From NCBI GenBank assembly GCA_022839105.1, contig JALHDH010000054.1, positions 1-37,791 on the forward strand: a stretch of 37,791 nucleotides of DNA. The letters are read 5' to 3'. Below the pieces are notes generated by a model. It saw only the letters and a program-made list of their open reading frames with translations. It was not told the DNA's origin and made no database searches. Of this stretch, positions 32,877-37,791 are shown piece by piece; position 1 is the stretch's first letter, and each line of letters opens with the position of its first letter. Position numbers and translations under genes: made by a program. This stretch comes from a bacterium (lineage in GTDB: Bacteria; Vulcanimicrobiota; Xenobia; Xenobiales; Xenobiaceae).

Positions 32877-34180
32877 CCCTGGTCCTCGGAACCGACTTCC
32901 ACCCGCCCTCGCGCCGCGCGACCCGCGTGGGCGCAGCCCTGGCCGAGAGGCTGGGCCAGGCCATGGTCCTGCTGCACGTGCTGGGTGGCCCCTTCGCCGA
33001 GCGCTCGCTGGCGCATTCAGGAAGGCGGGCCCGGCGCGGCCTGGCCATGCTGGAAGCCGAAGCGGCCGCCCTGGCGGGCCCGGGCCTGGACGTGGGGGCC
33101 GAGCTGCGCTCGGGTCCTCCCTCCCGGGTCCTGGCCCAGACCGCCGAGGAACTGCAGGCTTCCTGCCTGATCCTGGCCACCGAGGGCACGGCCGCTGCCG
33201 AGCCGCTCTGGCCCAACTCCACCCTGGAGCGGACGGTCCGGAGGTCCACCCGGCCGGTCCTGATCCTGCGCCGGGAGGGTCCCCTGCGCTCCTGGGCCAC
33301 CGGGGATGCCCGTCTTCGCCTCCTGGTGGCCACCGACCTGAGCCCGGCCAGCGAGAAGGCCCTGAACTGGGCGGCCTCCTGGCAGGCGCTTGGCGGATGC
33401 TCGCTGACCCTGGTCCGGGTGGTCCATCCCCCAGAACAGCACCGCCGCCTGGGCATTCCGCCTTCCCCCGCAGGCCTGAGCCCCGAGGCCGGGGTGGTCC
33501 TGCTTCGCGAGATGCGCGAGAGGCTGGGGACCCTGCCCGAAGGGACGGCGCTTCGGATCGTGCCCGCCACGGGCCGCGTGGCCGACGCCCTCATGGATGC
33601 CGCGGAACGGGAAAGGGCCGACATGCTGGTGGTCGCCTCCCGCCGCATCGCCACCCTGCGCCGCCACTGGGAGGGTTCGGTCTCCAGACGCCTGCTGCAC
33701 CTGGCCCCCACCAACCTGGTCTGCGTGCCCGCCGGTCGCGAGCCCGTCCCGGCCGCCCCCGCGCACCTCTCCCGACTGCTGGTGGCAACCGATCTCTCGC
33801 CCCAGGGGAATCGCGCGGTGGACTATGCCCGCTCGCTCCTGCCCAACGGCGGGGCCCTCCACCTGCTGCACGCCACCGATGCCGGCTCCGCAGCCGAGGC
33901 CTGCCGACGGCTGGCGACGTTGGTTCCCCCGGAGGCGGGCCTGCAGGTCCACCTCGAGACCCCGCCCTCCTCCGACCCGGCCCAGGCCATCTGCCAGGCG
34001 GCCGAGAGGTTGGGGGTCGATGCCGTCTGCCTGGCCATCCGCCAGCGCGGTGGCCTGGCCCGCGTCCTGGGCGAATCGATCTCGACGCGAGTGGTCAATG
34101 AGGCCAGCGTGCCGGTGCTGCTGGTCCCGCCGGCCTCGCCGCCCGGGCCCGCCTGGCTGGGCCTGCACCGCCAGGACTGA
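32873..34180 (+). CDS. Triple universal-stress-protein (UspA) domain protein
   Basis: A 435-residue protein of three tandem Usp domains, about 1-140, 145-295 and 300-435. Domain starts are LVLGTDFHPPSRRA, LLVATDLSPASEKA and LLVATDLSPQGNRA. The ATP-binding G-x-x-G...S loop is poorly kept in domains 1 and 2 (ATEGTAAAEPLWPNSTL, SRRIATLRRHWEGSVS); domain 3 (GLARVLGESISTRVV) is closest to it. It may therefore bind nucleotide in one domain only. GTG 32873 overlaps the Kef stop and has GGAGG about 10 nt upstream. Usp proteins commonly partner with antiporters in stress units. Confidence 0.85.
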   Translation: MTLVLGTDFHPPSRRATRVGAALAERLGQAMVLLHVLGGPFAERSLAHSGRRARRGLAMLEAEAAALAGPGLDVGAELRSGPPSRVLAQTAEELQASCLILATEGTAAAEPLWPNSTLERTVRRSTRPVLILRREGPLRSWATGDARLRLLVATDLSPASEKALNWAASWQALGGCSLTLVRVVHPPEQHRRLGIPPSPAGLSPEAGVVLLREMRERLGTLPEGTALRIVPATGRVADALMDAAERERADMLVVASRRIATLRRHWEGSVSRRLLHLAPTNLVCVPAGREPVPAAPAHLSRLLVATDLSPQGNRAVDYARSLLPNGGALHLLHATDAGSAAEACRRLATLVPPEAGLQVHLETPPSSDPAQAICQAAERLGVDAVCLAIRQRGGLARVLGESISTRVVNEASVPVLLVPPASPPGPAWLGLHRQD

Positions 34181-34186
34181 AGGCCG

Positions 34187-34201
34187 CCGGCGCACCGCCG
34201 G
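34187..34201. other. CCGGCG/CGCCGG hairpin between convergent genes
   Basis: CCGGCG (34187-34192) pairs with CGCCGG (34196-34201) around a 3-nt loop in the 42-nt gap between the Usp gene and the leftward secreted-protein gene. There is no T-tract, so intrinsic termination is doubtful. Confidence 0.3.
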
Positions 34202-34222
34202 GGCCGGCAGCCTCAGCAGGGT

Positions 34223-34768
34223 CTACTCGGCCAGCTCGAAGCGCGCCTCGTAGCGCGGCTTCTGGTGGCGCTCGAGGGAATACACCAGGGTCTTGCCGTC
34301 GGGGCTCAACTGCAGGCACCACACGTTGCTGACCGCTTCCGGCAGCATCCGGGCGGTCTCGGCGTCGGCCGGGAACAACTGGATCCCCGACATCAGGCCG
34401 GGGACGGCCAGGCCCCCGTAGTGGGTGACGGGGTCGGGGCTGCCGTCGGGAAGGCGATGATCATGCTTGAAGAGCAGGCCCTCATTCGTCCGCTTGAGGA
34501 TCCAGGTGCGCGAGGTGTCCTCCCCCACGGCGAAGGGGACGTGGACCTCATCGGGGGACAGGACCTTCACGCGCAGCACCAGGGGCTTGCCCACCATGTC
34601 GTGGTCGGGATCGGTCGGATAGGCGGTGGTTCCGGTCAGGACGCGGCCATCCATCTGACAGAGCCGCTGGAAGAAGGCCTCGGAGGCCGGGTCGAGGGTC
34701 GCCTGGCAGCGTCCCGGGGAGGCCAGGCAGAAGGCCACGGCCACGAGGGTCAAGAGGATCTTTCGCAT
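34223..34768 (-). CDS. Secreted protein of unknown function
   Basis: A 181-residue exported protein with a signal peptide (ILLTLVAVAFCLASPGRCQA). The mature part has conserved-looking polar turns: RTWILKRTNEGLLFKHDHRLPDGSP, THYGGLA and QLFPADAETARMLPEA, ending in YSLERHQKPRYEARFEL. Invariant-looking His/Asp/Arg suggest a ligand- or metal-binding beta-barrel, but no family name is certain. ATG 34768 has AAGG 7 nt upstream; the longer open frame upstream is rejected as non-coding. It lies 44 nt downstream of the amidinotransferase gene on the same strand. Confidence 0.65.
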   Translation of the reverse strand: MRKILLTLVAVAFCLASPGRCQATLDPASEAFFQRLCQMDGRVLTGTTAYPTDPDHDMVGKPLVLRVKVLSPDEVHVPFAVGEDTSRTWILKRTNEGLLFKHDHRLPDGSPDPVTHYGGLAVPGLMSGIQLFPADAETARMLPEAVSNVWCLQLSPDGKTLVYSLERHQKPRYEARFELAE

Positions 34769-34812
34769 CCATTCGCCTTCGCGCCGGGCAGATGCGGTCC
34801 TGCGTGCCGACC

Positions 34813-35886
34813 TCAAGCCTCGCAGTAGGACTGCAGCCCCCCGCGCCGACGGATGTCCAGCGTGGCGCAGTGGAAGGACCCCCCGAAGGGCGCATAGTTG
34901 CGGAAGCTGCAGGGGACGGGTTCGAAGCCCCAATCCTTCAGGGCCCGGATCAGCGAGAGCTGGGAGCGCTCGACCACGACCCGGGTGGGGTCCAGGCTCA
35001 GGACGTTCAGGCTCAGCCAGGCCGAGCACATCGACAGGAAGGGTCCGGGCAGGGGCTCGGGGGGAGGGGGAACCAGGATCTCCCAGCCCTTCAGGGCGCG
35101 CGGCAGTCGCTCGGGATCGATCAGTTCGGGGTTGATCATCATCCTGCCGGGGGCCAGGGGGACCAGCGTGGTGTCGATGTGCATCGGTCGGTTGCAGCGG
35201 CTCTCGACCAGGTGGATCCGATAGCGATCTCCCAGGTGGCCTCGCAACCACTCGATCCCTGAGAGATTCGTGACGTTGCTGCGAATCCCGAACAGGTCCC
35301 GCCCGCAGCGGACGAAATCCGCCGCATCGAAGACCGGCTCGTGCTCGGTCAGGGCGTAGTCGGTCGGCGGCCCGACCCGGGGGACCCGGTAGTCGTTGCG
35401 ATAGAGCGCATCGGAGAGGGCCGGACGAGGTGCCGCGCTCCAACGGGCCCCCGCCCGGGCATAGGATCGGAACAAGGGCCGGTAGGCCAGCCCTTCGAAG
35501 TGCCGACAGCGCCAGGACATGGGCGTCTCGAGGATCTCGTCGCCCAGGACCAGGAAGCCGTCTCGGGGACAGGCCGTGGCGAATCCCCGGGAACTCCACA
35601 GAGGAGTCCGGAACTTCCGCCGCCCCTGCACGATCTCGGGCCGGCGGACGGTGATGCCCTCCGACTCCAAAAGGCTCACGAACTCGTCCAGGTCGCGCTG
35701 GGCCGCCCGGGTCAGGAAGGGGGGATAGGGCCAGCTCCCCAGGATGGGCAGCAGCATGCCCAGGGTCGGGGGGATCGAGCGACGCAGCCCGGGCTGGTTG
35801 GGAGGCATCACCGCGCCCTCGAGGCGACCCACGAGGACCTCTTCGAGGGGGTCCCACTCGTTGTGGGAGTTGACCGGGCACTTCAT
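34813..35886 (-). CDS. Amidinotransferase (arginine:glycine amidinotransferase-like)
   Basis: A 357-residue enzyme of the AGAT/StrB family, which moves the amidino group of arginine to an amine acceptor. N-terminal NEWDPLEEVLVG is diagnostic. The catalytic triad is visible: Asp in FDAADF (residues 187-190), His236 in RPMHIDTT, and the nucleophile Cys340 in GGSFHCATLDI. Glycine (giving guanidinoacetate) is the commonest acceptor, but bacterial members also work on aminocyclitols or polyketide starter amines, so the substrate is open. ATG 35886 was chosen; GTG 35889 is possible. No recognisable biosynthetic cluster surrounds it. Confidence 0.88.
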   Translation of the reverse strand: MKCPVNSHNEWDPLEEVLVGRLEGAVMPPNQPGLRRSIPPTLGMLLPILGSWPYPPFLTRAAQRDLDEFVSLLESEGITVRRPEIVQGRRKFRTPLWSSRGFATACPRDGFLVLGDEILETPMSWRCRHFEGLAYRPLFRSYARAGARWSAAPRPALSDALYRNDYRVPRVGPPTDYALTEHEPVFDAADFVRCGRDLFGIRSNVTNLSGIEWLRGHLGDRYRIHLVESRCNRPMHIDTTLVPLAPGRMMINPELIDPERLPRALKGWEILVPPPPEPLPGPFLSMCSAWLSLNVLSLDPTRVVVERSQLSLIRALKDWGFEPVPCSFRNYAPFGGSFHCATLDIRRRGGLQSYCEA

Positions 35887-36002
35887 CACGAGGGGATCTT
35901 CCTGGATCCCTGGTGGGTTCCTCCAACCCTCCAGGGACAGAGGGGGAAGCGCCCGCAGCCCGAAAGCCCGGCCAGCCTGCCTGGCCTGGAGAGGAACCCC
36001 TG

Positions 36003-37004
36003 ATGGACCTGGTCGCCTGGATCGATTCGCTTCCCAAGAGCGAGCTGCACGTGCACCTGGAGGGCTCGATCCCCTTGTGGGCCCTCTTCGAGATCCTCAC
36101 CCGCCACGGAGGCGACCCCGGTGTTCCCGACCTGGAAGCCCTCGAGCGGCGCTTCGCCTATCGCGACTTCCCCCACTTCCTGGCGATGTGGACATGGAAG
36201 CACGGCTTCCTGCGCGACCAGGAGGATTTCGCCTTCCTGGCCGAGGCCGCCGCGCGAGAGTGGCTGTCCCAGAACATCACCTACGTCGAGGCCCACTACT
36301 CCCCCACCGACGCCTCGCACACGGGTCTGTCGGTCGGAGATCTCACCCGGGCCGTGCGCCGGGGACTCGACCGCGTCGCCGGGATCGAGGTCCGGCTGAT
36401 CTGCGATGTGGTGCGCGACTCGCCGATCCCGCGAGCCCTGCGCACCGCCGAAGAGGCGGCCGAGCTGCAGGACCTGGGCGTGGTCGGCATCGGACTGGGT
36501 GGACCCGAGCACTCCCATCCCCCCGAGCCCTTCGCCCCCGTCTTCGCCCGGGCCCGAGCCCTGGGCCTGCGCACCACCGCGCACGCCGGCGAAGCCGCCG
36601 GCCCGGAGAGCGTGCGCGGCGCCGTGGAGGTCCTCCAGGCCGACCGGATCGGCCACGCCACCCGCGCCATCGAGGATCCCGGACTGGTCGATCTCCTGGC
36701 CCATCGGCAGATCCCCTTGGAGCTCTGCCCGATCTCGAACCTGCGCACCGGGGCCGTCTCGTCGTTGGAGACCCACCCGGTCCGGACCTACTTCGAGCGG
36801 GGCCTGAAGGTGACCCTCAACACCGATGACCCGCCGATGTTCAACACCACGCTTTCGGGTGAGTTCATGGCCCTGCACCGGGTGCACGGCTTCACGCGAG
36901 AGGAACTGCTGGCCCTGCTGCACAACGCCCTGGACGCCTCCTGGATGGACGAATCCGACAAGGCCCGCAGACACCTGGAACTCGACCAGGCCGCCCGCCT
37001 CTGA
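36003..37004 (+). CDS. Adenosine deaminase family protein
   Basis: A 333-residue zinc hydrolase that deaminates adenosine to inosine, or a related purine. Zinc ligands are His16 and His18 (SELHVHLEGS), His194 in TTAHAGEA with Glu197 as proton donor, His218 in RIGHAT, and Asp275 in NTDDPPMF. Length and motif order are normal. ATG 36003 has AGAGG upstream. It starts 113 nt after the divergent amidinotransferase. Adenine deaminase is an alternative in this family; sequence alone does not exclude it. Confidence 0.9.
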   Translation: MDLVAWIDSLPKSELHVHLEGSIPLWALFEILTRHGGDPGVPDLEALERRFAYRDFPHFLAMWTWKHGFLRDQEDFAFLAEAAAREWLSQNITYVEAHYSPTDASHTGLSVGDLTRAVRRGLDRVAGIEVRLICDVVRDSPIPRALRTAEEAAELQDLGVVGIGLGGPEHSHPPEPFAPVFARARALGLRTTAHAGEAAGPESVRGAVEVLQADRIGHATRAIEDPGLVDLLAHRQIPLELCPISNLRTGAVSSLETHPVRTYFERGLKVTLNTDDPPMFNTTLSGEFMALHRVHGFTREELLALLHNALDASWMDESDKARRHLELDQAARL

Positions 37005-37020
37005 GACTCCTCTCCTGTCG

Positions 37021-37094
37021 GGTTCCAGGCGAGGTTCCTGAGGCGGGGAGGGGATCCGCCCCGCGCGGGCAAAGCCTCCCCAGAGGCTGGAACC
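37021..37094 (+). promoter_or_regulatory. Nested-helix leader candidate upstream of the ABC ATPase gene
   Basis: Three compatible helices nest inside each other: GGTTCCAG 37021-37028 with CTGGAACC 37087-37094; GAGG 37031-37034 with CCTC 37075-37078; GCGGGG 37043-37048 with CCCCGC 37059-37064. The element ends 53 nt before the start codon at 37148. No T-tract follows and no known riboswitch consensus was recognised. A cis-regulatory RNA or a Rho-independent-like stop for the deaminase gene are both possible. Confidence 0.4.
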
Positions 37095-37147
37095 GCTCCA
37101 AGGAGCTCTCGCTCGCCAGATGGCGGATCCGACAGGGAGGGCCTGGC

Positions 37148-37791
37148 TTGATCGAACTCGACCGGGTCAGCAAGGTCTTCGGGGGCCCTGGTGGAGCCGT
37201 CCGGGCGGTCGAGCAGGTTTCCTTCCGGGTGGAGGACGGCGAGACGGTCTGCCTGATCGGGACCAGCGGCTCGGGAAAGACCACCACCTTGAAGATGGTC
37301 AACCGCCTGGAGGAACCCACCTCCGGGCGCATCCTGGTGGACGGGCAGGATGTCCAGACCCAGGACCTGATCCGCCTGCGCCGGAGCCTGGGCTACGTGA
37401 TCCAGAAGGGGGGCCTCTTCCCGCACCGGACCGTGGCCCAGAACATCGGGTTGCTGCCCCGCCTGGAGGGATGGCCGGCCGCCCGGATCCGCGCCCGCGT
37501 CGAGGAACTCCTGGAACTGGTCAGCCTGCCCCCGGAGCGCTTCGCGAAACGCCACCCCAACGAGCTTTCCGGTGGCCAGCAGCAGCGCGTGGGCGTGGCC
37601 CGGGCGTTGGCCCTGGATCCCTCGCACATCCTGATGGACGAACCCTTCGGGGCCCTGGATCCCCTGACCCGGGACAGCCTGCAGGAAGAGTTCCTGCGCC
37701 TGAAGAGCCGGGTGGGCAAGACCATCCTGCTGGTCACCCACGACCTGGCCGAGGCCTTCCGCCTGGGCGACCGGGTGGCCCTGATGCACGA
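37148..37791 (+). CDS. Osmoprotectant (glycine betaine/choline/proline)-type ABC transporter ATPase, 3'-truncated
   Basis: The first 214 residues of an ABC ATPase; the end lies beyond the window. It has Walker A GTSGSGKTT, Q-loop YVIQKGGLFPHRTVAQNI, signature LSGGQQQRVGVARAL, Walker B ILMDEPFGALD, and H-loop LLVTHDLAEAFRLGDRVALM. YVIQ(Q/K)xGLFPHxT followed by GLLPRLEGW is characteristic of OpuCA/ProV-like osmoprotectant transporters, so permease and binding-protein genes are expected next. Start TTG 37148 is fixed by AGGGAGG (37134-37140) 7 nt upstream. A structured leader precedes it. Confidence 0.85.
   Translation, partial: MIELDRVSKVFGGPGGAVRAVEQVSFRVEDGETVCLIGTSGSGKTTTLKMVNRLEEPTSGRILVDGQDVQTQDLIRLRRSLGYVIQKGGLFPHRTVAQNIGLLPRLEGWPAARIRARVEELLELVSLPPERFAKRHPNELSGGQQQRVGVARALALDPSHILMDEPFGALDPLTRDSLQEEFLRLKSRVGKTILLVTHDLAEAFRLGDRVALMH

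Overview
The window is 37.8 kb of very GC-rich bacterial chromosome, roughly 70% G+C by eye. Genes are packed tightly, with many ATGA or GTGA stop/start overlaps and purine-rich Shine-Dalgarno (SD) sites. Haem is made by the C5 (glutamyl-tRNA) route. There are lipobox proteins, a type IV pilin-like gene and a YkuD-type L,D-transpeptidase. No rRNA, tRNA or phylogenetic marker is present, so the phylum cannot be fixed. A deep-branching or uncultivated GC-rich lineage is only a guess.

Layout. 1-800: the tail of a DUF2726-like nuclease-fold gene, a cluster of 26-nt repeats, and a near-consensus promoter. 801-7866 (+): a helicase, a HELGH membrane protein, a TfoX-N protein, a hemA-hemC-hemD triple fusion, a bacterioferritin and two small unknown proteins, ending at a strong terminator. 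7998-11889 (-): a GT-C-like membrane protein, a pilin-like gene broken by two frameshifts, and a secreted protein. 12039-13037 (+): hemB. 13018-14817: a perfect 31-bp direct repeat brackets a DUF1778/GNAT toxin-antitoxin pair and an AT-richer orphan gene. 14828-18037 (-): CPBP protease, spermidine synthase-like protein and sugar-nucleotide epimerase. 18116-22012 (+): secreted beta-propeller, inositol-phosphatase-family enzyme, TPR protein, and a protein whose SEC-C zinc motif lies in another frame. 21996-23838 (-): lipoprotein and L,D-transpeptidase. 23936-34180 (+): degenerate macro-domain protein, ABC-2-type permease, Tes-like radical SAM protein, secreted FecR/TPR-like protein, DUF5685 protein with a 17-cysteine tail, two Kef-type antiporters and a triple-Usp protein. 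34223-35886 (-): secreted protein and an arginine:glycine amidinotransferase-like enzyme. 36003-37791 (+): adenosine deaminase and the start of an osmoprotectant-type ABC ATPase behind a structured leader.

Functionally, HemA-HemC-HemD plus HemB cover the steps from glutamyl-tRNA to uroporphyrinogen III, except the HemL step. Bacterioferritin, which stores iron and binds haem, sits beside them. The Kef-Kef-Usp operon looks like an ion-homeostasis and stress unit.

The most notable items are the repeat-bracketed toxin-antitoxin cassette, the hemACD fusion, the macro-fold protein that has lost both ADP-ribose loops, the Cys-rich DUF5685 protein, the Tes-like radical SAM enzyme, and two genes carrying three single-base frame breaks.
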